NCBI GenBank assembly: GCA_964476445.1
Contig: CAYZAK010000003.1
Location: 1-64,000, forward strand
Direction of reading: 5' to 3'
Source of the DNA: CAYZAK01 sp964476445
GTDB taxonomy: Bacteria > CG03 > SLGR01 > JAGXOG01
DNA length: 64,000 nucleotides
In this document: piece after piece, positions 40,205 through 48,153 of the stretch
Position numbering within the stretch: the first letter of the stretch is position 1
How the letters are laid out: every line of letters starts with the position of its first letter
Translations under genes and position numbers: made by a program
Notes under the pieces: generated by a model
Database searches by the model: none
The model's input: the letters and a program-made list of their open reading frames with translations, nothing else
Told to the model about the DNA's origin: nothing

Positions 40205-41177
40205 ATGTAAATTTTATATTTTATTACTTATTGCTCCGGTTTTATGGAGTTATCCGGTAGAAGTTAACTCTTATCCTCATTATGTAAATTTTATTGCTGA
40301 ACTTCCCACCCCGGCTGAATATAATCTTTTTGCTAACGGGGGCTGGACGGGAAACTGGTATGTTGGTAAAGATCACGGCTGGATAAAAAAACTTCCCGAA
40401 ATTAATACAGCCGGCTATGAAAGATTTTTTATAGGGGCCAGACTGGGTAGAGCTAAAACCTCCAGCCAGGTAAAAGAGGTTTTAGAAAACGTGCCTGATG
40501 ATCAAAAAATAACCGAGATAAATCCGGGACCGTACACAATACACATAGGAATATCCGACATCCGGAAACAGTGGCCTGAGGGTCATATCCTGACTACAAC
40601 CGACAGAATTCCCCGGGAAGGCTCTCCCGACCAAGCGGAGGAATATGTAAGAGAAAGCAGGTGGTTCTGGGTTGAAGTTACAAAAGATGATTTTACTGCC
40701 CAGGGCCCTAATTACATACATCTGTGGAGTAATAATGATGAACTTAACGGTATCCGTACTGCGCCAATTCTGGCCGGCGGAGTGGGATCGAATGAGGGCG
40801 AAAACTCTTTTCTGGTAAAAGCCAGCGGGCCGACGGTAATAAAATTCTTTGAGCCGGCACTGGCTGTAAAAATGGTTAAAGAAAATATTTCTCCAGTTTC
40901 TGTAAAGATAACGGATTTTAAATCTCATCCTATAGTAAAGTCCCGTATGCTTGTAAATACAGAGGTTTCCGGAGATTATGTGAAAGAGATAAATTTAGAA
41001 ATTAATGACGGAACAGGCTGGGAAAAAATAGGATATCCCGTTACGTCTCCGCCTTATAATCTAGTTTTAGATTACCGGGACCTACCCGCAGGAGAATATA
41101 ATATCCGATGCCGAATAAGAGGGTGGGGTGAGAACCTGGGTTTTAGTGGGGAACAAAGTTTTACTGTCACCAGATAA
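40197..41177 (+). CDS. Secreted protein of unknown function
   Basis: 326 residues, N-terminal signal peptide (about 1-25). The mature part is beta-rich: a first domain with FANGGWTGNWYVGKDHGWIKK and a conserved-looking TTTDRIPREGSPDQAE segment, then HLWSNNDELNGIRTAPILAGG, and a C-terminal Ig-like domain (about 225-326, MLVNTEVSGDYVKEINLEIN ... YNIRCRIRGWGE). It overlaps the end of ygeY by eight bases. I do not recognise the family; an extracellular binding or surface protein is possible. Confidence 0.7.
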   Translation: MNKCKFYILLLIAPVLWSYPVEVNSYPHYVNFIAELPTPAEYNLFANGGWTGNWYVGKDHGWIKKLPEINTAGYERFFIGARLGRAKTSSQVKEVLENVPDDQKITEINPGPYTIHIGISDIRKQWPEGHILTTTDRIPREGSPDQAEEYVRESRWFWVEVTKDDFTAQGPNYIHLWSNNDELNGIRTAPILAGGVGSNEGENSFLVKASGPTVIKFFEPALAVKMVKENISPVSVKITDFKSHPIVKSRMLVNTEVSGDYVKEINLEINDGTGWEKIGYPVTSPPYNLVLDYRDLPAGEYNIRCRIRGWGENLGFSGEQSFTVTR

Positions 41178-41207
41178 TTGACAGTAATATAGTAAATTTG
41201 TTATTAT
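41178..41207 (+). promoter_or_regulatory. Promoter of the carbamoyltransferase/carbamate-kinase operon
   Basis: TTGACA (41178-41183, consensus), 18 bases, TATTAT (41202-41207). It begins at the base after the preceding stop codon and lies 59 bases before the first carbamoyltransferase. Confidence 0.5.
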
Positions 41208-41266
41208 AAATATTAAAATTACAGGATAAGGGAATAAGTTAAGAATTAATAAAGGAGGATTTATCG

Positions 41267-42343
41267 ATGAAAACAAATCGATTTCTTGGGAGAGATTGGA
41301 TTGACGCAACTTTGGATTATTCCAAAGAAGAATGGGAGACTATGATTGATGTTGGTCTGGAGCTTAAAAGAAGATACGCTATGAATGAATCTATGGATGA
41401 TCTTTTAAGGGGACAGACCTTATTTACAATATTTTTTAACCAGTCTTTAAGGACCCGGTGCACTTTTGCTGCCGGAATTCAGCAGTTAGGCGGTTATCAT
41501 GTAGATTTAGAACCGGGTAAGACATACACTCCGGCCAGAAAGGGTTTTGAAATTCCCTATGAAACAGAGAGGATTTCCGATGTTTCAAGGATTCTAAGCC
41601 GGGTAGGTGATGCTATAGCCATAAGAATGTATGGGCCCAAGGCTCACTGGATTTACGGATTTGCAAACGAAACCATTAAGGAATTCGCCGAGTGGGCGGA
41701 TGTACCAGTGATTAATATGGAATGTGATAAGTTCCATCCCACCCAGGCTCTGGCTGATCTGATGACCGTAAAAGAAAAGATGGGTGGTTTTAAAAATAAA
41801 AAACTTACCATGTCATGGGCCTATTCCGGTTCAATTGAAAAACCCCGGGCCGTACCTCAAAGTGTAATTCTGGCCGCTTCAAAAATGGGTATGGATGTTA
41901 CTCTTGCCCGGCCTGAGGGTTTTGAGCTGGATCCGGAAGTTATTGAAACTTGCAAAGGTTATTCCGATCAGCAGGGCGGTTCCTTTGGAGTCACTGATGA
42001 TTTTGACCAAGGTTTTGAAGATGCTGATATAGTATACCCCAAATCCTGGGGAGCAGCTTCCTGTTTTAATTATACAGATGAAAATAACAAAACAGTTAAA
42101 GAACAGGATCTTAAAAAAGCTGAAAAATTAAATGAAGCCAATAAAGACTGGATTACTACTGAAAAACAGATGGCTCTGGTAGATAAAAACGGTAGATATA
42201 TGCATTGTCTGCCTGCTGATAGAGGGCAAGAAGTTACCGACCCGGTAATTGACGGTCCACAATCCGTAGTTATAGACGAAGCTGAAAACAGACTCCATGC
42301 CCATAAAGCTATTATGGCTATGGTAATGGGAGGACGTCTGTAA
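41267..42343 (+). CDS. Carbamoyltransferase, YgeW/acetylornithine-carbamoyltransferase-like, copy 1
   Basis: 358 residues, aspartate/ornithine carbamoyltransferase fold. Carbamoyl-phosphate site NQSLRTRCTF (SxRTR), KFHPTQALADLMT, a binding-domain DVTLARPEGFELDPEV and MHCLPADRGQEVTD. The N-terminal LGGYHVDLEPGKTY and the SLRTR form resemble acetylornithine carbamoyltransferases and YgeW more than standard OTC. In this operon it probably runs in the catabolic direction, making carbamoyl-phosphate from a ureido compound produced from purines. Strong ribosome site AAAGGAGG. Confidence 0.85.
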   Translation: MKTNRFLGRDWIDATLDYSKEEWETMIDVGLELKRRYAMNESMDDLLRGQTLFTIFFNQSLRTRCTFAAGIQQLGGYHVDLEPGKTYTPARKGFEIPYETERISDVSRILSRVGDAIAIRMYGPKAHWIYGFANETIKEFAEWADVPVINMECDKFHPTQALADLMTVKEKMGGFKNKKLTMSWAYSGSIEKPRAVPQSVILAASKMGMDVTLARPEGFELDPEVIETCKGYSDQQGGSFGVTDDFDQGFEDADIVYPKSWGAASCFNYTDENNKTVKEQDLKKAEKLNEANKDWITTEKQMALVDKNGRYMHCLPADRGQEVTDPVIDGPQSVVIDEAENRLHAHKAIMAMVMGGRL

Positions 42344-42372
42344 AGAGAACCGGGAAGGTAAAAGTTAAAGTT

Positions 42373-42406
42373 TTACGGCGCGTAAATTAAATTTTACGCG
42401 CCGTAA
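42373..42406 (+). terminator. Strong hairpin between carbamoyltransferase genes
   Basis: Perfect 14-bp inverted repeat, TTACGGCGCGTAAA (42373-42386) and its complement (42393-42406), six-base loop. Only a short, interrupted T run follows (CTTTTC), so it may be a weak terminator, an mRNA stabiliser or a processing site separating copy 1 from copy 2. A TTGACA at 42422 may belong to a downstream promoter, but no -10 box is clear. Confidence 0.5.
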
Positions 42407-42447
42407 CTTTTCAACTTAGAAGTTGACAGAATTTTTTAGGAGGAAAA

Positions 42448-43470
42448 ATGGAAGGAAAATCAAAATATCGCGGTAAAGATTTAATTACTACCCAGGAATG
42501 GTCAAAAGAGGAGTTGCTTGAAACTCTTGAGTTGGCCGAAGAGATGCAGGAAAAGCGATTTGCACCGGAATTTACAAGTATTTTAGATAACAAAAGTTTT
42601 TTAATGTTTTTTTATAATCCTTCGGTAAGAACCAGGCAGTCATTTGAAATTGCGGCCACTGAATTAGGAGGTCATGCACTGTTTTTAGAACCTTCTACCA
42701 TGAGATTAAAAACCAAAGATTCCGCCGGCGAAACTGTAGAAGACGCCGCCCAGGTAATGTCCCGCTATGCCGTTGGATTGGGAATAAGAATTTTAGAAGA
42801 TAAAATAGGGGAGTACGGCCTGGGAGATCAACTACTTAAAAGTTATTCTAAATATTCAGATATTCCTATAATAAGTATGGCTCATGATCGGTTTCACCCC
42901 TGTCAGGGTCTGGCCGATGTTATGGGATACCGACGTCACATAGATAAAGATTTAAAGGGAAAAACAATAGTTCATGCCTGGGGCCACGGTGCTTTGGCCC
43001 GGTCTCACTGTTCGGTTCACGAAAGTATGCTGATAAGTTCAAGAATGGGAATGAACGTCAGGGTAGCTCATCCGGAAGGGTATGAACTGGATGATGAAGT
43101 TTTAGAATGGACCAAGAAAAACTGCCAGGAAACCGGTGCTGAATTTGCGGTATCCAACGATCCGGCTGAAGCTTATGAAGACGCTGATATAGTTTATTCC
43201 CGAAACTGGATGAGCAAAGATGCGTATAGAGACGGAAAATTGCGTAAACAGGAAGAAATTGAAAAGGCGCTAAAATACAAAAAGTGGATCTGTAATGAAG
43301 AAAAAATGGAATTGACTAACAATGCGTTGTTTTCTCATCCCATGCCTGTGGATAGAAATCATGAGGTAACCGATGGTGTAGCCTCTGGACCCCGGTCTAT
43401 TATTGTTGATATAGCCGAAAACAGGCTTCATGTTCAAAAAGCCGTTATGGCTTTAACAATGGGTGAATAA
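42448..43470 (+). CDS. Carbamoyltransferase, YgeW/acetylornithine-carbamoyltransferase-like, copy 2
   Basis: 340 residues. Carbamoyl-phosphate site NPSVRTRQSF, LGGHALFLEPSTM, DRFHPCQGLADVMGY, VRVAHPEGYELDDEV, and SHPMPVDRNHEVTD in place of the usual HCLPA motif. That C-terminal difference and the short substrate loop suggest a different second substrate from copy 1. Likely works with copy 1 and carbamate kinase in purine or ureide catabolism. AGGAGG ribosome site. Confidence 0.84.
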   Translation: MEGKSKYRGKDLITTQEWSKEELLETLELAEEMQEKRFAPEFTSILDNKSFLMFFYNPSVRTRQSFEIAATELGGHALFLEPSTMRLKTKDSAGETVEDAAQVMSRYAVGLGIRILEDKIGEYGLGDQLLKSYSKYSDIPIISMAHDRFHPCQGLADVMGYRRHIDKDLKGKTIVHAWGHGALARSHCSVHESMLISSRMGMNVRVAHPEGYELDDEVLEWTKKNCQETGAEFAVSNDPAEAYEDADIVYSRNWMSKDAYRDGKLRKQEEIEKALKYKKWICNEEKMELTNNALFSHPMPVDRNHEVTDGVASGPRSIIVDIAENRLHVQKAVMALTMGE

Positions 43471-43520
43471 AAAGGTTAAGGAATTAGAATTTAATTAATA
43501 CGAAAATGGAGGAATAAGAT

Positions 43521-44462
43521 ATGCCTTTAGCAGTAATTGCAGTAGGAGGAAATTCGCTGATTAAAGATGCGGATCACCAGAGTGTGCCGGATCAGTATTC
43601 AGCAATAGTAGAGACTTCAAAACATATAGTGGATCTTATAGAAGACGGATGGGATGTAATTATTACTCATGGTAACGGCCCTCAGGTAGGTTTTATACTG
43701 AGGCGGTCTGAACTGGGAGAAAAGGCGGGCATTCATCCCGTACCTCTGGATTCTTGCGGCGCTGATACCCAGGGGGCTATAGGTTATTTGTTCCAGCAAG
43801 CTTTAAAAAACGAGTTTGATCTAAGAGGTATTGACAAAGAAGCCACAACGGTGATAACCAGAACTTTGGTGGACAAAGATGATCCCGCTTTTGAAACCCC
43901 CTCTAAACCTATAGGTAGTTTTATGGATGAAGAGACAGCCCGTAAAAAAGAAAAAGAAGAGGGGTGGAATATAGTAGAAGATGCCGGACGGGGATACCGC
44001 CGGGTAGTTCCGTCTCCGGATCCCAAGAATATTTTAGAGGAAGACGCCATAGGGAAATTGGCGAAAAGCGGTTACACAGTTATTGGAGTCGGCGGTGGCG
44101 GCGTTCCGGTTTATAAAAGGGACGACGGCTTAATAACCGGAGTTCCTGCGGTAATAGATAAAGATTATGCCTCTTCGCTGCTGGCAACCCGGTTAAAAGC
44201 CGATATGTTTATTATATCTACAGCCGTGGATAATGTGTGCTTGAATTTCGGGCAGAAAGATGAGAAAAAATTATCCGCTCTTTCCGTAGAAGACGCTAAA
44301 AAATATATAAAGGATGGCCATTTTGCCGAAGGGAGCATGCTACCTAAAATTAAAGCTATCTTGAGGTTTATGGAAAACGGAGGAAAAAAAGCGGTGGTTA
44401 CTTCCCCGGCAAATTTAAAAGAATGCGCCGAAGGCAAGACAGGCACCACTTTTACCGGTTAA
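43521..44462 (+). CDS. arcC: Carbamate kinase
   Basis: 313 residues, amino-acid-kinase family: VAVGGNSL, THGNGPQVGFI, GVGGGGVPVY, DKDYASSLLA and AEGSMLPKIKA, all diagnostic for carbamate kinase (ArcC/YqeA). Transfers phosphate from carbamoyl-phosphate to ADP, giving ATP, ammonia and CO2. It is the energy-harvesting step for the three carbamoyltransferases around it. E. coli has the equivalent yqeA in its purine cluster. Confidence 0.95.
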   Translation: MPLAVIAVGGNSLIKDADHQSVPDQYSAIVETSKHIVDLIEDGWDVIITHGNGPQVGFILRRSELGEKAGIHPVPLDSCGADTQGAIGYLFQQALKNEFDLRGIDKEATTVITRTLVDKDDPAFETPSKPIGSFMDEETARKKEKEEGWNIVEDAGRGYRRVVPSPDPKNILEEDAIGKLAKSGYTVIGVGGGGVPVYKRDDGLITGVPAVIDKDYASSLLATRLKADMFIISTAVDNVCLNFGQKDEKKLSALSVEDAKKYIKDGHFAEGSMLPKIKAILRFMENGGKKAVVTSPANLKECAEGKTGTTFTG

Positions 44463-44463
44463 A

Positions 44464-45675
44464 ATGTCAAATTTCATGACCGGCTTTGAGTGTCTGGTAT
44501 GCGGTAAGAAGCATCCACCGAATTACACCGGATACACCTGCAAAAATTGTTCGGGAAATCTGGATCTACTCTATAACTACAAAGATATAAAGAGTATATT
44601 CTCAGTATCGGACTTGAAAAATAATTCTCAAAAAAATGTATGGCGATATCATCCTCTTTTTCCTTTTAAAGATTTAGAGTTTGTACCGCCGCTGGATATG
44701 TCTTTAACACCTCTTTATGACAGTGAATACATAGCCGGTGAGACGGGAATTGAAAAAGTGTATTTAAAGGATGATACCCGCTTACCATCGGCGTCGTTTA
44801 AAGATCGGGCCAGCTCAGTGGTTATGGCAGTGGCCCGGGAGAAAGGTGTTGAGGTGGTCAGTTGCGCGTCCACCGGAAACGCGGGATGCTCCTGGGCGTG
44901 CATGGGAGCTGCTTCCGGTGTAGAAGTTATTATCTATGTACCCGAATCTGCGCCCCGGGCTAAAATAGCCCAGCTGGGAGTTTACGGAGCGGATGTGCGA
45001 CTGGTTTCCGGAACATACGATGAGGCCTATGATATTTGTGTTGAGGATTCACTGGAAAATAATTATTTTAACCGGTGTACGGGTTACAATCCGTTTACCA
45101 GAGAAGGCAAAAAATCGGTTTCATTTGAAATCTGGGAGCAGTTAAACTACCGGTCCCCGGGGTCTGTTATTGTCCCCGTGGGCGATGGAAATATAATAAG
45201 CGGGGTGTGGAAAGGATTCAGGGATTTAAAACAGCTGGATCTTATAGAAAAAATGCCTAAAATCATTGCGGTTCAAAGTGCTAATTCCGATGCAATAACC
45301 AGAACCCTGGAAAAGATAGAAGATAAAAATATCAGTCCCCGGGACATAAAACTGGAGATAGTTAAAGCTTCTACGGTTGCCGATTCCATAGCGGTTGACG
45401 AGCCCAGAGACGGTATTGCCGCAGTTAGGTCCGTATTGGAAACGGCGGGCCGGGCTGTAAGAGTTACGGATGAGGAAATAATTGAAAATATTTCCTATCT
45501 GGCGGAAAATACAGGAATTTTTGCTGAACCCGCTGGAGTGACCAGTGTGGCCGGATTGAGAAAATTGGCCGGGGAAGAAGAAGGAAAAGTTATGGAAACT
45601 CTATCCCCGGCGGTATGTTTGCTGACCGGAAACGGATTGAAAGATGTAGATGCGGTGTTAAAGGATAATGAATAA
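44464..45675 (+). CDS. Threonine-synthase-like PLP enzyme (possible ammonia-lyase)
   Basis: 403 residues. N-terminal zinc-ribbon-like pairs (CLVCG and CKNC), then a fold-type II PLP domain: ASFKDRASS with the PLP lysine (about residue 118), CASTGNAG phosphate loop, NPFTREGKKS and VPVGDGN. This pattern is that of threonine synthase and its relatives. No other threonine-pathway gene is near; between carbamate kinase and a carbamoyltransferase, a role like YgeX (diaminopropionate ammonia-lyase, also fold-type II) is an attractive inference. Function is uncertain. Eight-base overlap with the next gene. Confidence 0.8.
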   Translation: MSNFMTGFECLVCGKKHPPNYTGYTCKNCSGNLDLLYNYKDIKSIFSVSDLKNNSQKNVWRYHPLFPFKDLEFVPPLDMSLTPLYDSEYIAGETGIEKVYLKDDTRLPSASFKDRASSVVMAVAREKGVEVVSCASTGNAGCSWACMGAASGVEVIIYVPESAPRAKIAQLGVYGADVRLVSGTYDEAYDICVEDSLENNYFNRCTGYNPFTREGKKSVSFEIWEQLNYRSPGSVIVPVGDGNIISGVWKGFRDLKQLDLIEKMPKIIAVQSANSDAITRTLEKIEDKNISPRDIKLEIVKASTVADSIAVDEPRDGIAAVRSVLETAGRAVRVTDEEIIENISYLAENTGIFAEPAGVTSVAGLRKLAGEEEGKVMETLSPAVCLLTGNGLKDVDAVLKDNE

Positions 45676-46579
45676 AAATAATTTAATTGATTTGCGGAAT
45701 CACGGGGAGAAATATTTAACCTCTCTTTTAAAAAGAGGGATAGAACTTAAAACCGGGGCTGCCCCGGTTGCGGGTAAGGATAAAAATCTGGCCATGGTAT
45801 TTACAAAACCTTCCACGAGGACAAATGTTTCTTTTCACATAGCCATGAAAAGACTGGGAGGAGATGCACTTTATCTGGGAAGTGAAACTTTACAGCTTTC
45901 CAGGGGCGAGACCATTTACGATACTGCTAAAACCCTGGGCGGATATGTGGATGCCATAATGATAAGAACTTTTTCCCATCAGGATGTTATAGATATGGGC
46001 CAGGCGGCCGGTGTCCCGGTTATTAACGGGCTTACCAACCTTTTGCACCCCTGTCAGGCTATGGGAGATGTCATGTCCATCGCCGAAACAAAGGGATTTG
46101 ATTTTAAAAATTTAAAAGTGGCTTTTATCGGTGACGGCAATAATGTATGTAATTCCCTAATAAACGCGGCGGGTATTTTTGGTTTTGAACTTAATGTCGC
46201 TTCTCCGGAGAATTTTGAACCGTCCGGCCATATTGTAAAACCTGCCCGGAAGAAAAACTCCAATATCAAAATTTTAAATGATCCGGTTAAAGCTTCTGAA
46301 GGAGCGGATGCTATATACACCGACGTTTGGGTGAGCATGGGGGATGAACAGGAAGAATATCAAAGAGTGGATAAATTCTCAGCATACAGGGTGGATACGG
46401 ATTTACTGAAAGTGGCCAGCCATGATGTTATAGTTATGCACTGTCTCCCGGCTAACAGAGGAGAGGAGATAACCGATGAAGTTATGGACGGCAAACATTC
46501 TTATGTTTTTCAGCAGGCCGAAAACCGGATGCACATTCAGCAGGCTATATTAGAAGACCTTTTAAAAGAGAAAGGATGA
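45668..46579 (+). CDS. Ornithine carbamoyltransferase-like protein
   Basis: 303 residues, standard OTC length. Carbamoyl-phosphate loop KPSTRTNVSF (STRT-N instead of STRTR), LHPCQAMGDVMSI, FIGDGNNVCNSL, TDVWVSMGD, and MHCLPANRGEEITD. Closest of the three carbamoyltransferases to true OTC. It may run ornithine + carbamoyl-phosphate in either direction, or act on a ureido purine product with its two divergent neighbours. Four-base overlap with the membrane-protein gene after it. Confidence 0.87.
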   Translation: MNKNNLIDLRNHGEKYLTSLLKRGIELKTGAAPVAGKDKNLAMVFTKPSTRTNVSFHIAMKRLGGDALYLGSETLQLSRGETIYDTAKTLGGYVDAIMIRTFSHQDVIDMGQAAGVPVINGLTNLLHPCQAMGDVMSIAETKGFDFKNLKVAFIGDGNNVCNSLINAAGIFGFELNVASPENFEPSGHIVKPARKKNSNIKILNDPVKASEGADAIYTDVWVSMGDEQEEYQRVDKFSAYRVDTDLLKVASHDVIVMHCLPANRGEEITDEVMDGKHSYVFQQAENRMHIQQAILEDLLKEKG

Positions 46580-47226
46580 CACGCCCCCGGTATTATAAAT
46601 TACTTACATTTCTGTTAATTATTGGAATTACCGGGATAAAAATTGTTAACGCCACTGCCTGGGAAGACTGGGAACTGGGGGGGGAGCTGGGTTTAGGGGT
46701 GGGGGAAGGTTCGGAGAGGGGGGGTATTCTTTCTCCGGCGCTTATGATTACCGGAACCCGTCAAATAGAAAACCGGTCGCTGGAACTGGGCTTGGGTTAC
46801 ATGTTCGGGACTAGCCAGGAAGTCAATTATACTGAAGATGATCTGAGTTATCCGGATGCCCGCACTCTGGCAGATGCCGGGAAAGATGTAGATGTTAAAA
46901 TAAACGTTATTCCCATGACCGTTAATTTTATGTACACTATTTACGATTTGTTTTACTTGGGAGCGGGAATAGGACTGTACCACGTATTTTATAGGAAGGA
47001 GCCCCTGGGAGCTCATAAGGCATCTCCTGATGCCGAACCTGGAGAAACAGTCTCCCGACCGGCCACGACGGCCATAGGGTTTCAGCAAAAAATGGGTATG
47101 GAGGTTTTCCCCATGAGTCCTAATTGGAACTGGTTTGTGGGGATACAGAGTTTTCTCACCACTGATACCCCGGCGGGCAGCCTGCTGGGAATTTCCTTTG
47201 GTGGAAAAGTCCGGTATTCCTGGTAA
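46576..47226 (+). CDS. Predicted outer-membrane beta-barrel protein
   Basis: 216 residues. Signal peptide (about 1-27, ending in NATA), then alternating amphipathic strands (ELGGELGLGVGEG, SLELGLGYMFG, FYLGAGIGLYHVFY, FVGIQSFLTT, GISFGGKVRYSW) and a C-terminal aromatic residue, as in small OmpA/OmpW-like barrels. It may be a surface channel or structural protein; coupling to the carbamoyltransferase (ATGA) hints that it serves the same metabolism, perhaps uptake of purines. No specific family recognised. Confidence 0.7.
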   Translation: MTRPRYYKLLTFLLIIGITGIKIVNATAWEDWELGGELGLGVGEGSERGGILSPALMITGTRQIENRSLELGLGYMFGTSQEVNYTEDDLSYPDARTLADAGKDVDVKINVIPMTVNFMYTIYDLFYLGAGIGLYHVFYRKEPLGAHKASPDAEPGETVSRPATTAIGFQQKMGMEVFPMSPNWNWFVGIQSFLTTDTPAGSLLGISFGGKVRYSW

Positions 47227-47250
47227 TATACAAGGCCCCAATAATTTAAT

Positions 47251-48153
47251 TTGAACGGAAAACTTACTACAGAAATATTTTATAATCCCGGTTTTGAAAA
47301 GCAGAACGGATCCCCTTCATTTCCGTTTAAAAAGTATAAATTGATAAAAAATAGACTTATAACCGGGACAACTTTAGAACCAAAAAATTTCACCGGGGTA
47401 CCGGCTGTCAAACCTGAAAACCTTGCCTTAATTCATTCTGAAAATTATATAAATAAGGCCTTAAGAGGAACCTTGCCAATTGAGCATAGGCTCCAGAGCG
47501 AGCTTAAATATCCTCAAAAAGCGGCCCGAGTTGCTCTTAAAAGCTGCCGGGCAACTTATTTAAGTTCCCGGGTGGCTTTAAATAAAGGTAGGGGCATATT
47601 TTTAGGAGGAGGGTTCACTCACGCCTATAAAAATAAGCCGGGAGCTTTTTCGGTGTTTAACGACGTAGCTTACGCAGCAATGAAACTGTCCGGATTAAAT
47701 AAAAAAGTTTTAATTCTGGATTGCGATCTTCACCAGGCTGACGGAACTATAAAAATAACCGGTCAGGATGAAAATATCCGAATTTTATCATTTTATTCTA
47801 AAGAATTTTATCCTTTAATTAAAGCAAAACCGGATTGGGGTATGGAACTTAACCCTTCAATCTCCGGAGAAAAATACAATAATGTATTGGCCGAAAATTT
47901 AAGAAAAGCTTTAGATAATTTTCACCCTGATATTATTATATATATAGCCGGCGCCTGTGGTTATAAAGAAGATATTTTTGGAAATTTAAATTTAAAAAAG
48001 AAGGATTTTGTAAAAAGAGACAATGTTGTTTTAAATTTAGCTGATTCATATAATATACCACTAGCTGTTTTACTGGGAGGGGGTAATGCAAAAAACTTAA
48101 AAGATACTGTTGATATTCATATAGCTACCATTAAAAAGGCGGTTCGGTTATGA
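47251..48153 (+). CDS. Histone-deacetylase-fold protein with altered metal site
   Basis: 300 residues, arginase/deacetylase fold as in AcuC and acetylpolyamine amidohydrolases: FLGGGFTHAY, FSVFNDVAYA, LDCDLHQADGT and YIAGACGYKED. The usual catalytic His-His pair is Thr123-His124, and the third zinc ligand (normally Asp) is Cys236, while Asp159 and His161 are kept. A zinc site with cysteine is possible, or activity is lost. TTG start; the stop is coupled (ATGA) to the first gene of the Rnf-like operon, a pairing I do not know from elsewhere. Confidence 0.75.
   Translation: MNGKLTTEIFYNPGFEKQNGSPSFPFKKYKLIKNRLITGTTLEPKNFTGVPAVKPENLALIHSENYINKALRGTLPIEHRLQSELKYPQKAARVALKSCRATYLSSRVALNKGRGIFLGGGFTHAYKNKPGAFSVFNDVAYAAMKLSGLNKKVLILDCDLHQADGTIKITGQDENIRILSFYSKEFYPLIKAKPDWGMELNPSISGEKYNNVLAENLRKALDNFHPDIIIYIAGACGYKEDIFGNLNLKKKDFVKRDNVVLNLADSYNIPLAVLLGGGNAKNLKDTVDIHIATIKKAVRL

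Noticed and set aside
46693..47241. 182-codon minus-strand frame opposite the outer-membrane protein
   Set aside because: The plus-strand product has a signal peptide and barrel pattern; the minus-strand product looks like no protein family.
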